From: Pipra filicauda
Lineage: Eukaryota > Chordata > Aves > Passeriformes > Pipridae
Assembly: GCF_003945595.2 (NCBI RefSeq)
Contig: NW_024104378.1
Coordinates: forward strand, 1,116,489-1,180,488
Direction: 5' to 3'
DNA length: 64,000 nt
This document shows positions 49,920-60,745 of this stretch, one piece after another. Within the stretch, counting starts at the first letter, position 1. Every line of letters begins with the position of its first letter. Under the pieces are notes generated by a model. It had not been told where the DNA came from, searched no databases, and saw nothing but the letters and a program-made list of their open reading frames with translations. The position numbers and the translations under genes were made by a program.

Positions 49920-51640
49920 CAATCTTTCCTCATAGGCCACATTTGCAATATGTCCCTTCATAACCATTGCTCTGTGGCCTTGTTCTCATTCACACACATC
50001 AAACCCACATGTTGCATTTGAGTCAGAGCCTGGTCCAAGCTGAGAAGAGTAGTGTTCCTCTGCCTTGTCCTGATCATGGAGCCTGCTATTCCCTCTGCCT
50101 TCTTTGCAGCAACAAGGTGTTACCAACCTGTGTTCAGTTACAATCTGTTAGAAGCATAAGATCTTTCCCAGAGAACCTATCCATTTCTTGCCTATCCTCT
50201 ACTTGCCCAGGTGATTATTACCAGCTCTATGTAACATGTAGGCAGGACTCCAAAGTGAACAATATCATATTTCTTTGTCAGATCATTTCTCCAATTTGCT
50301 CTTTCTGTCCTGCAACTTCCTCCACACTGAAATCTTCAATATACAACATTCAGATCATTAATGCATATGTAAATGTTGCAAAACTCAAGACAGAATCTTA
50401 AAGAATACAATTTTCACAGTAAGTTAATGGTTAACTATTATCTGAGGGCACTATTCCACCATTTTTTACATATACTCAGTAATGACTTCATCTAGACCAT
50501 GTCTCCCTGTGTTTCATTCATGTGGCAGTGTCAAAAATCTTATTAAATCACTGTATTCAAATTGATTTAGTGCATTCTGGGGCAATCCATGTCATTGTTA
50601 ACTTTTAGATTCTTATGAATTATTTTTAGTATTTGTTCCGGTCCTGTTCTGAGAATTCTATCAAATGTGTGGCAACTATGATTCCAGCTGTGCTCTTTTA
50701 GAGACAGGGATGCTGCTTAGCCTTCTCCCTCCTCTTGTTATTCACCTGACTCTGCAAGTTTTTGCAGGGTAGTTGCAGCCAGCAACACTCCGAGAGTGCT
50801 TTAGCCACGTGCTGTAGAGGAGTGATGTGGCTGATCTGAAAGGCTCTAATTTATCTAAGTACTGCCTTTTTTTTTCTTCCCATACTCTAGCAGGAGTGTG
50901 CTGTACTATATTTAAGCCACTCAATTTAGCAATTATTTTCAATGAAAGCTGAAGCAAAAGAGCTTTGGGCCTTCAGGAGACCACCCATCAATATCTTTCC
51001 TTCAAAACTTTCTTGATTTTCCTCTTACAGGGTGACTTCTCATAATCATTTTGTGCCTTTGCCTTCCTGATTTTGTTGTTTATTTTCACATTACTAATTT
51101 TTGGCTTTAGCAGGCTAGCTTGGTTTCCACTGCTGCTATGTATTCCAGTGTTTGAAGTCAAGAAAGAGCTTGTAGTTTAACCAATTTGGTTTATTATCAT
51201 TGCTTCTTCTTCACCTGTTCTGGGGTAGCTTATGCAACTATTGCATTTATCACACAGAATTTGTTTCTAAAACAAACAAACAAAAGAAACAATCCCAAAA
51301 GTGTCAGTTTTCCTTAACTCCTTTTTGTCATAAACTCTCTTTATGTAAGATCTTACCTACCTGTTCTCTGAATATATTGAAATCCATGTCCTTGAAGTCC
51401 GCTGTTTTAATCTTGCTGCTCTCCTTCATTTCATATGGATCATAAGTACTGTCATTTTGTCATTCTCATCTCAATTTCCACCTTTGCATTTTCAAACACT
51501 TCTTTCCAAATCTATAAAAATCTTTCCCCTATTCCGTCTGCTGGATTTTCTTCACCTACACAACAAGAAATTGTCATTAGGATGTTCCTGGAGCTTGCTA
51601 AGCACGTTGCCTACATTTCACTACACACAAAACATGTCTA
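49920..51640 (-). mobile_element. Ancient, diverged CR1-type LINE (reverse-transcriptase region)
   Basis: Over about 1.7 kb the plus strand follows, in the correct order, the antisense of the CR1 type that is abundant in turtles and crocodilians: AATCTTTCCTCATAGG at 49921, then CATTTCTCCAATTTG (near 50285), AGATCATTAATG (near 50351), GTCAAAAATCTTATTAAATC (near 50531), CATTTTGTGCCTTTGCCTTC (near 51047) and GCTGTTTTAATCTTGCTGCT (near 51401). The comparison sequence is from memory. Stops and indels are everywhere, so no protein is left. It is much older than the 44-kb copy and encodes nothing now. Bases 49500-49920 may be a further part that I cannot align. Confidence 0.65.
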
Positions 51641-52215
51641 CAGCTATACTTTAAAACTGAGACCAAGTTGCAGAGAGTGGTCCACACCTGGACACCTATA
51701 CTCTCTCACCCTTCAAAACTGTGAGGCCATACCCTGCCCATGGGACCTGGCTGCTGCACTCCAAGCAGTGTTTGGGAATTTTTTTGCAATGGTAGTGAGT
51801 ACCTGAGGACAAAACTGTGTCAGGGAATGTCCCAGCACTTCAGTGGTAGGAACAGCGGTGAATCAATGGAGAGGAATGTGCTCCCTCTGGAGCCATTTCA
51901 TTAACTCTTGTCTCTTGGTTTATTATTTTCTCAATGGGTTGCTGAAATCCCTGGGGAGCATCCTCTCCTGGAGAGTCTTTCCAGAAGCTCACAAAATTTC
52001 ATCTTCCCCTGCACTTTGCTGAGAGGAATGTCCACAGTAGATACGTACCCTGAAAGGACCTAAACTCCTTTTCCACATGATCAGATGTTCAACAACGTTT
52101 CCTCCCTATGTGTTTGTAACTGAGACTAGCTCAATGTCCTAGGCAGCCATGCTTCCCATCTCCCCTTGTCTTTCATGAACATCTGTATCTTTTTTTATTA
52201 ATATCCCAATCATGA

Positions 52216-52480
52216 GGTATCATAGAATCTTGGAATGTTTTGGGTTGGAAGGGTCCTTAAAAATAACCTAGTTCCAACCCCCCTGCCATGGGCAGGGACA
52301 TCTTTCACTAAACCAGGTTGTTCAAAGCCCCATCCAACCTGGCTGTGAACACTTCCAGGGATGGGACATCTGCAACTTCTCTCGTCAACCTGTTCCAGTG
52401 CCTCAACCCCCTCTCAGTAAATGATTTCTTCTAATATCTAATCTAAATCTGACCTCTTTCTGTTTCCCACCGTAAGCATA
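52216..52480 (-). mobile_element. CR1 LINE 3' end, 5'-truncated
   Basis: The plus strand opens with ATCATAGAATCTTGGAATG, the antisense of the CR1 3' terminal octamers. It continues with TTGGGTTGGAAGGG, CCATGGGCAGGGACATC, AAAGCCCCATCCAACCTGG and CTTCTAATATCTAATCTAAATC, the standard antisense CR1 3' segment. Divergence is low to moderate, so it is far younger than the neighbouring old copy. About 265 bases are left, non-coding. Confidence 0.93.
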
Positions 52481-53245
52481 TTTTATGCCTATTCATTTTT
52501 GATCATGATATATATACTTCCGATTCCTCTTATTAATCTTAAGATTTTGTGTATTAATCTGAACATCAAGATATTTCATAGGCTGACACCCCTCAGCACA
52601 CACACCCTCTTTCACCCCTCCTGTGATCCTTTTATAGATAAATCTGTGATTATCTTTGGCTAGAAATAGAGATTGGAAATTATTTCAATAATAATAAAAA
52701 AGAAGGAATTAGATCAGAGATGTTTTGTTTAGCTTCAGATGAAGAAAAAGAAAGTTGCAGAAACAGGACGACACCCACCCTCCATCCAAACGTAGTTCAT
52801 GTTCCCGGGTTAGAGTCTGTGCTGGAAACACGTGACATCCTGGCAGTAACACAGCAAATGTCCAAGAGGGAAATGACACGTTAAAACGAAAAGACAAACA
52901 CATTTTTCACCCTGACAGACAGCTGGCTTACATCTGTATTTTCACAGGCATCAGCAGTGTTGACTGTTATTGTTAAATGCACAGATACTGCACTGGAGTG
53001 TCAGAGGGCCTGAATTCTCCTCAGTGTTATTGCCCACGTCTCAGACATCCTGAAGTGATTAATGGGCTTTGGGGTCTTCCCTCCAGGACGCCTTAACGTC
53101 AAAAATCACCGGCAGGACACTGTTGTGGTGTTTCATGTCAGCACCGCATCCACGGCAGAGACCGCTCCCGCTTGGCAGCCGGGCGGCTCTGGGACGCGAC
53201 GGGACGGGACGGAGGAGCGGGGCAGGCGGGCACCTGCAGCTCCCC

Positions 53246-53260
53246 CGCCCACGCCCACGC
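53246..53260 (-). promoter_or_regulatory. Two overlapping EGR1-type sites
   Basis: The minus strand reads GCGTGGGCGTGGGCG, containing the consensus EGR1 nonamer GCGTGGGCG twice with a 3-base overlap (53246-53254 and 53252-53260), directly beside a GC box at 53242-53250. Exact matches are seen; binding is inferred. Confidence 0.5.
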
Positions 53261-53290
53261 GTGGTCACCCACGGCCTCGCGGGCGGGCCA

Positions 53291-53320
53291 GGAGCGGGAA
53301 CGGGAGCGGGAACGGGAGCG
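53291..53320 (+). repeat. 12-bp GC-rich tandem repeat, 2.5 copies
   Basis: GGAGCGGGAACG is repeated two and a half times without mismatch. It is a short minisatellite within the CpG island. Confidence 0.9.
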
Positions 53321-53341
53321 CGTCTGCCGCAGCCCCGGTGC

Positions 53342-53355
53342 CCACGAGGTGGCAG
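53342..53355 (+). promoter_or_regulatory. CTCF-like motif in the CpG island
   Basis: CCACGAGGTGGCAG matches the 14-base vertebrate CTCF core (CCGCGNGGNGGCAG form) at all fixed positions except A for G at the third, a variation that is common in bound sites. It is a candidate insulator or loop anchor; the motif points to the plus strand. Confidence 0.5.
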
Positions 53356-53424
53356 CAAGGGGGGCGCCGGGGGGTGCGGCCGGGGGGCTGCGCCGCAAGG
53401 GGCGCGGAGCGGGGCGTGCGGGGG

Positions 53425-53460
53425 TCCCGCACAGCTCCGGGCATCCCGCACAGCTCCGGG
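53425..53460 (+). repeat. 17-bp perfect direct repeat
   Basis: TCCCGCACAGCTCCGGG occurs at 53425-53441 and again at 53444-53460, two bases apart. It is probably a local slippage duplication in the CpG island, doubling any factor site it carries. Confidence 0.95.
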
Positions 53461-53909
53461 GCTGGGCGTGACGCCGCTTGTGGAGCGGGCCGTGGGCAGC
53501 CCAGCAGCCTCGGGCGACAGCTGTCGGGGGAGAAATGCCACGCGAGCTCTCGTGCAAGAGCAGCATTGAGAACGCAAGTTCTTGGAAGGCCCTTGGGCAT
53601 GTTGAAGCAAAATGAAGACACAGCAACGTATTTACAAAGTGTAGAAGTTCCGGCTGTTTTTGCTCCTCTGTTTCCACAGCGTTGGGGTGAGTGTCCAGAA
53701 TCTCCCCCAGCCCTGCTTTTCTGTCATCGCAAGAGGATGCTGCAAATCTTCCTGTCACCCCTGCGACTTTTCCTGGCAGCAGGGACAACGGGCTCTCAGA
53801 CACAACCACCCATAGCAAGTACAGCCACTCTCAGCTTGCAGCCTGTGCTGGACTGTGCACACACAATCGGGATGTCAAGGTGGTCAGGAAACATGTCTGT
53901 GAGATAAGT

Positions 53910-55640
53910 TCAACATTAAAAAGGACTGTGTGCCCTGCCACCAGAGCCAGCCAGGATCAAAGAGGATGAAGGATAGCTAGCAGCACTTTTGCCCTTGCCC
54001 ACCAGTCTAGGTCATTTGTTTTCCCTGTGTCTTGCGAGTGCTGCATCTCACATCCAAGGATCTTCTCTAACACTGGGTGCCATTTCTCTGTCAGAGGTGC
54101 CGAGATATATTTTTTTGGGATTCAGAATATTGGTTTTTATGGATTTTGGCTATGCTGTTGCTTTGATTTTATAATCCTTCTACAAGAGCTTGGAGCAAAG
54201 ACAGGGGACATTTTCCAATCAGCCTCGCTGAGAAAATACCACAACAAGCTATCTTGTCAGTCCAGTAGCTCCACATGTGCCAAAACCTGTGTGCTGAAAT
54301 GGTTGTGACAGATATCAAGAAAGGGAAATCCAGACTGAAAACAGCAGGTTCTGGGCTTATGTTCATATCCAGTTGTCCAATCTTAAATGTGTCGTTGTTC
54401 TGGCTTTATGGTGCCTTGGCAGCGGCCAGTTAATTGCATTATAAGGCTCATAGATCATGGAGTTATGGAGAAGCCAGAGTTTGATATAGTGAGCCAGAGT
54501 GACAACCTGCTGCTAAAAGGGGAAAGAAAATTGAGAGGAGGTGGCCTCAGCGTGAAGCTCTGTACCTGGCCTGGAGGCACCTCAGCAAGTCATGGTTTGG
54601 TCCCCATTTGCACAGTGGAGGAGTGAGAACCATATTGTGTGTCTTCCTCCTCTGTGCTGCTCCCCATGGCTTCTCAGTACATGGCTCCAGTGCCATGAGC
54701 TGCATATGCTTAGGGGATCTGAGTGAAAAGTGAGCCCCAAAAGCTCTTCCCTTCCTCCTGACCTCTGAGTGGTGGGTTGGGTTGTTTTGCATCCTTCCAC
54801 ACTGAAGGGTATAATAACAGCCTTAATGGATCCCAAAATGCAGCGTGATGATGCACAGCTATGGGGTTTTTTGGTACCCTAACAGATCTCCTGTGAAGCC
54901 CCAGTGTCCCTCAGCCTCCGAGCCCCAGTGTCCTCCCAGAGGACGGAATCTTTTGCTTTCAGAGAAGAGCCATCTCAGCAGTCACCACGTCTCCCTGTGC
55001 TTCTCCGGGTGAAGGAATTGCTTGAGAGCCACATCTGTCCCCTGCCATGAGCTAGCCAAGATGCTGTCTCCTGGAGCCCAGCACCATTTCAAAGGAGGAG
55101 CCCCCTCCTAATTCAGAAAAGGTGAGAGGTGCCAGCCCATCCTTTTCCAGGAGCCTCTGGGCTTCCTTGGCCCCTGGAGAGGTGAAAGGTGGGAACATTC
55201 AGAGTGCACCATAAGATGCTTCTGTTTTTTAATGCCTCTGGAAGGGTTCAGATGTACAAGAGGCTGAGGGTCTCTGGGGAGAATGGGATATTTTTAGCTG
55301 TCGCTTGACTGATGTTTGCTGTCATGTAGAGAGAGTTTGTTATTCTTTGCTGTATGGCTTATATTCTTTTAGGAACAGCAAAAGCTCCAAGAGTCTGGGA
55401 TAGGTGCTTTTCCTGCATTCACATAGGAATAACAGTAATAATAACAACAATAACAGTTGATTAGCAATTTTAGAGAAATATTCAATGTTTACCAGAATGC
55501 CCTATCTTCTTCAAGCAGTGTAGCTGCTCCGCTTTAAAAATACAGAGTCTTGTGCAGCTTTTATGAAAAATGAAAAACTAAATTATGCAACTGGCATTAT
55601 AGACCAGCAGTTTGCTTATTGTGAACTTAGGTAGCCATTG
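53910..55640. other. Non-coding stretch, no gene seen
   Basis: Frames under 95 codons on both strands show no domain. A short AAT/AAC-rich run lies near 55430-55458. If the CpG island drives a plus-strand transcript it would run through here, but I can see no convincing splice pattern. Confidence 0.4.
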
Positions 55641-55649
55641 AAAACAGTA

Positions 55650-55785
55650 GCTTTTGGCCCAAAATCAGCACATCACTTAGGCATATGCTTAACTTTAAGC
55701 ATGAGAATAATCATACCAAAATTGGGAGGAGTGTTCACATGTTTACAGTTAAGTCTCAATCCAAATGCTTTGCTGAATTTCATCC
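55650..55785. mobile_element. Fossil hairpin DNA transposon (amniote MITE-like)
   Basis: TGGCCCAAAATCAGCACAT... with GCTTAACTTTAAGCATGAG (from 55688), then GTTTACAGTTAAG (near 55741) and AAATGCTTTGCTGAATTTC (near 55763) form the two arms of a palindromic element. I recognise its consensus from turtle, crocodile and bird DNA as an arm with CTTAACTTTAAGCA repeated in inverted form. The outer GGCC-type ends suggest a hAT-like MITE, but I cannot name the family. It is diverged and non-autonomous. Confidence 0.5.
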
Positions 55786-57554
55786 TACTGGGAACTGAGC
55801 ATGCTAACACAGCTTTCAGAGCCTGACCCCGTAGAATATTAAATACAGCTGACCTCTCTAATTCCCACTGAAGTTAATGGAATTGAGGGTACTTGGCATT
55901 CCTTGGGTGCAGCCCTGCACAGAATCAAACCCCAGCTGCAACCACCAAAAAACATGCTTGTGCTTCCTGAAATCAAAGAATGATGCTCCTTGATTGCAGG
56001 ACAGATACAACCTGCCAAATGTAGAGATGACCATCTTAAAGAGGATGTTTCACTAGGACCTTTGGAATCCAGAGGACCCAAGGTTACATATGTGACAAAA
56101 ATACAGTGTACAACTGTACGAAATGAAAAGAAGGTGTGGGGGTGACCTTGGAAGGTCCCAGCAATGTGTTTATTTGGCAGTGTTCATTAATTACAATCCA
56201 AGTGTGATACTTCAGAGTCATTTAGAAGCATTGCTTCCGGACTTGACTTGGTATTTGTTACTCTGCCAATTTCTTGTAGCCATTGAAGCAAAGTTTTGAC
56301 ATGGGATTTGGAAATGGAGAGCAGACCTGGCTGAAAGGATTGTATTTTGAAGATTTTATTTTTATGTTTATATTTTTATTGGCTTACGTGTCATATTATT
56401 TTTATATTTCGTATTGGAAATAGCAATTCTGATGAGGAAAAGCTCCAAAAGTTTTCAGACCACAAACTCAACCGCATACTTAATGCTTTTAAAACAGTCT
56501 GCAGAACAGTCCATCAATTTTTGGCAATCAAAAGTGTTGTTGAACATTTTAAATATCGGTACAAATTGAGTAAAAATGTATTCATGTTTTGTTACTTGTT
56601 TTTCTCCCGCTGATTCAGAATACTGGCTGAAATTGTTGACAACCCTTTTGAAACTGGTAACTTTTGTTTTTTCTTTAATTGCCACTAAATAACATACAGT
56701 TTTTTCAGACAGAATTACAGTTTTGGATGGCTTTGTAGGTTGATTTGGGCTCGGGAATCACAGAGAGGTTGCCTGGCACAAAGTTGCAGTGGGAGGGAAA
56801 AGAGAGACAATTTGAGTGTTTGATGGGAGAAGGGTTTGATGATAAAGAAAGAAATCGAAGAATTCAAAGAGGCATTAGGTCACTCAGATTTGAGCAGTAG
56901 CAAAAATAATAATTCTGGCAGCTGTACTGGAGGCTAAGGGACATTTTTATCAGGATGATTTTTGCAGTTGAGGACACAGCTTCTCAGCAGTGGACATTTC
57001 CTGTAGCAAAAACGGAAAAGGTTTAATTTAGGGTTAGCTTGGTCAAATTGATTTTATTTTTTTAATTAAAATGATCAAAAATATTTCATTTTAACAAAGT
57101 TCAGATAAAAGCATGCTGTATCACTAAGGGGAAAAGAATGGGATGTGAGGCATGTGTCTCCCATTGTGTAATCTGCAGCTAGCACACCAGGCTGCATGGT
57201 ACAGAAACGAGCATCCTTTTGGTGCCTGGTAGGAGCTCTAGGACAGCCGTGAAGCTCTGCCCTCTGTTCCTTTCTGGGTGAGGTCCCTCACTATACCATT
57301 TATTTCTCAATGCACGTTAATGCTCTTCCCACTGTACCACGCAATATAGGCAGTAAAGACCACGTGACACTGAAGTGTAGTTTCCTATAGATTTTGACTC
57401 AGAGCAAGCAGAATCTGCCCAGGAAGGGTAATGCAGCCTGATGTTGATTTTACTCTAAAGAAGCCTGCCGAGTAAATGAACCAAAATTTAACATTTACAA
57501 TCTAGCAACTAGAAATACTGACAAGTTCTGCCTAAATATGTAGAAGTTCAACTG

Positions 57555-59848
57555 TTAGTGTTTCTGAGGAAGTGCTTTTAAGTTTGAGCCTTTTATCCGA
57601 TTTTGGATGAAAATGAATGCTGGAATTTTCAGCTGGAAATTTTGCATTTCAGTCAAGTCTGAGCTAAACTGATGGGAAAAGAAATGGCAGATCCTGATAA
57701 TGAAGCTATGAAATGATGAAAACTGGATGAAAATTTTAGTAGAGTACATGGGCAGTATGAATGATTTCAAAATTGCAGAGGAAAGTACATCACAACTTAG
57801 GTAATATTTTTGTATTCTAGCCAAGAGAAAGAAGGGAAATGGCCAGAAATTCTCACCACTCTTGAAACTGCATAGCAAAATCATGTTAAAAGCACTGGAG
57901 AGAGAGAGCTGTCCTGCAGAAAAACTGATGCATGTTTCATTCAGGCTGATAGTGGAATCTGGAGAATGCTCAGAGCAGCAGGCTGAGATGTGTGATGGTG
58001 TGAAGGGAAGCTGGACTGAAAAAGGCATCTGAAGAAATCAGATCTGAAGTCATGGGAGCAGGATGAATGCCCTAGAGAGGTGGGGAAAAAAAGTAGAAAT
58101 CCAACACTGTGACCCTTTCCTCCTTTCCCAGAGATCTTTCTTTAATACAGATGGGCCTGACCTTCCTCCCGGGATTTCAGCAGAGCACAGAGTAGTGTGG
58201 CACGTGGGTCCTGTGGCACTTCAGAGAGATTTGCACCTCTTATTGCTGTAAACACCTCCAAATATCTCAAACTCAGTTCCAAGGTTTCTGCTGAAGACAG
58301 CTGACCATGTAGCCCAATTTGATTGTACCTCACAGATTTACTGCTCTCAATGAGAAAACAGCTGATCCTAAACGTAATGCACAGATGCAACAGCTTGGGA
58401 GTGCACAACAGTGTTGCTTGAGTGGGATCTATTTCCCTGGGCTTGCTCATTCCCTCTCTCATGTGTCCTGGGAATGCTCTGTCCCAGCCAACCCCGTGGA
58501 TGACCGAAATGCTATGAGACAAGAAAGGATATTTGCACTCGCCTGTGCACTGTTGCCCTCTGCTTCTCCAAACCGCAGGGGCCACCTTACAATAATACTT
58601 ATATAGGGCTATATATTTTCTTAGCATTGTACAAATATTAACTAATTAATACCCAGGACTCCTGTCGCCCATTCTGCTAGACTCTACCAGCCTCAGGCAA
58701 GTCATTTAACCTCTGTTTGTCTTACCTCTCCCATCTGCTATGTATTGTTTTTAATTGTTCTCTGAGAAGCCAAGCAAGCTGAATGAGATCTCAGACATGT
58801 AAAAGTAACCTGCAAAGGATGATGTGGAATGGCCTAGCTAAACTCCTTTTGGATCCTTTGTCAATCCAGGTTGTATTTTAGCATCACTACTATGGCTAGA
58901 CTAGGCAGTTGGCAGACCACATTCATATGTGACTTCCAAGGGGGAAAAATTAAGTTTTGAACAAGTTCACTTCTCATCATTGAAGGAGAGGGGTAAAAGA
59001 GACAGTGTTTAGCATGAGAGCTCTTCTTGTGTCAAGTGGGAGGTTGCTTAACCTGTGCAAGGCTACAAAGGAGTGGATCCAGAGTTCTAAATAAGATGTG
59101 TGGTGTGTTTCTTCAGCAGCCTTCACTCCCTGAAAGAGACAGTGAGAAATGCAGTAAGGCTCTGGGGAGTATCCTGATAAAGAACCAGCCTCAAAGCAGA
59201 CCAAAGTGCTTGGCTTCTAAGTTCTGCACATATTTTTGGCCCTAACCTGGCTACAGCTTGGACCCCTGAGCCTGCCCTTCGTGCTTGTGATGAGTGAAGC
59301 TGGTGGAATGTGCATGGTCGGTGTTGCACTCCCTCTGTGGGAGTACAGAATCTGAGTGTGAGCTTGAGCCTTTGCCGCTGGTCATAGATGAGTGGGGTCA
59401 TGAGATCAGCCCTCCTGGTCCAGAGGTGTATTTCTCCAGAGCACATGCACTGTGACAAAGTTGCAGATGGTCTTTGATGGTCTAAATTGGGTTTTCCAGG
59501 CACGGATTGCTGGGAGGAGAGGTGGAACAGTGAAATATTGTCAAATGTGGTGAAGCTACTGATGGAGACATGCCATGACTTTCCCAGGAGCATCCCTAGC
59601 TTGTAGTAGAGCCATGTGATCCCAAAAGCTCTTCTGATAGGATTGATGGACCCTGCAATATTGGATATAAGTCTCTCCTTCTCCCTTACTTTCTGTCTCC
59701 ATTCAAGGCACAGTGGATGGAAGCCCTCGTGATGGTAAATTGCTACAGCAGCTCTGTACCACTGGGGAGATTTCCTCCGGAAAGGATCCCCACTTGCCTG
59801 GCCCTCAAGGTTGCTTTGCACTGCTGGTTGACTTTGCTCAGCATTCAT
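57555..59848 (-). other. Cluster of three unexplained minus-strand open frames
   Basis: Three uninterrupted ATG-started frames follow one another on the minus strand: 59848-59123 (241 codons), 58627-58142 (161 codons) and 58028-57555 (157 codons). I recognise no domain in any of them, see no clear splice sites joining them, and the middle one starts near a fossil SINE. Composition is ordinary and not GC-rich, so the lengths are somewhat unexpected by chance. A decayed retrocopy or pure chance are both possible; I do not call them genes. Confidence 0.2.
58690..58742 (+). mobile_element. MIR-type SINE remnant
   Basis: CCTCAGGCAAGTCATTTAACCTCTGT followed shortly by CCCATCTGCTAT is the conserved core of mammalian-wide interspersed repeat (CORE-SINE) elements, as I remember it (GGCAAGTCACTTAACCTC, then CCCCATCTG). 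The preceding ACAAATATTAACTAATTAAT and ACCCAGGACTCCTG (58631-58664) may belong to the same or a neighbouring old element. Confidence 0.5.
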
Positions 59849-60554
59849 AGACTGGGAGATCTAATGTGTGTCAGAGGAACCCATTAGAATGACATGCTGC
59901 TGCCTCTCTCAAGGCAGAAATATTACAAAATGTTCCTAGCAGGGTTTTTTTGCTTCACCTGACTTTCCATTTAAATGCAGCTCGTTTCTCACCATACTCT
60001 TAAAAAAAGAAGAGAACTCAGGAGTCATTTGTACAGACAGTGTCACTTTTCCAAAAGCTCAGCTTTTTCAACATGGGTATTAAAAGGTAGGAAGGTAAAA
60101 CTTTGCACTAAAATCCATTTTTGACTGAATGAAATCTCTTTTACTGACTTAAATGGCTTTAGGATGTTTTTACAACCTGTATTTTTAAATGGAGGGATAA
60201 ACACGTGAAACCTTGACCAAGAAAAGCAAAACTATTTGTTCAAACCCTTATGTAGATGTTTGTAGGTTGTATTCAAGACATTAAGGGGCAAGTTTATACA
60301 CATTCACAAAGCTCATTTTGCTTTTTAATGAAAGTGAAAAACTGGCCCTTTTAATGTAGGTTCTCTAAAATGAGTCATTGCAAGTGCATGTGCAGCATGG
60401 CAGGCTGTTCTTGGGCATAATCAATATGCATGTGAGAAAAGTTCTGAAATTGTAGCTTTCACAATGTGCTGAATTCTTGAAAGTATGGGAAATCTGCTTT
60501 TAAATCAAGACTGAGTTAGACTGTGTTTACAGCTGTTAATATAAACAAGGAAAC

Positions 60555-60745
60555 CTAGCTACAGAGCTCACAGCATGACTGCGACACCATGTTTTCGTTA
60601 CACTGACTGAAAACTATGCATAATAATCAGCAGATTATTTGGTATTTAAATACGAGTATGGATTCAGTTAATACCCATCTGAAGATGAATATTAAATTAA
60701 GGCTCGTTAACTCTGTCATCTTTTTGCAAATACCTAATAGTTAAC
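60555..60745. promoter_or_regulatory. Candidate conserved non-coding element
   Basis: AT-rich, non-repetitive segment with AACTATGCATAATAATC, CAGATTATTTGG, TATTAAATTAAGG and CTAATAGTTAACTG, a dense set of homeodomain, POU and HNF1-like (GTTAA) words. Sequence style only; no conservation data are available here. Confidence 0.3.

Larger units (their letters stand above)
53140..53560. promoter_or_regulatory. CpG island (orphan promoter candidate)
   Basis: About 420 bases of strongly GC-rich sequence with dozens of CpGs, in sharp contrast to the AT-rich DNA on both sides, where CpG is rare. It contains a GC box (CTCCCCCGCCC, Sp1-like), overlapping EGR1-type sites, a CTCF-like motif and short direct repeats. 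CpG islands of this kind mark vertebrate promoters, often bidirectional. No annotated gene touches it in the window. It could be the distal promoter of the minus-strand kinase (49 kb away), a non-coding RNA promoter, or an intragenic island of a gene outside the window. The long frames across it (53062-53907 plus, 281 codons; 53138-53818 minus, 226 codons) reflect lack of AT-rich stop codons, and I do not call them genes. Confidence 0.8.

Noticed and set aside
53062..53907. 281-codon plus frame (and a 226-codon minus frame at 53138-53818) across the CpG island
   Set aside because: Length comes from GC richness, which removes stop codons. Low-complexity Arg/Gly/Pro/Ala content, overlapping frames on both strands and no recognisable domain argue against a gene.
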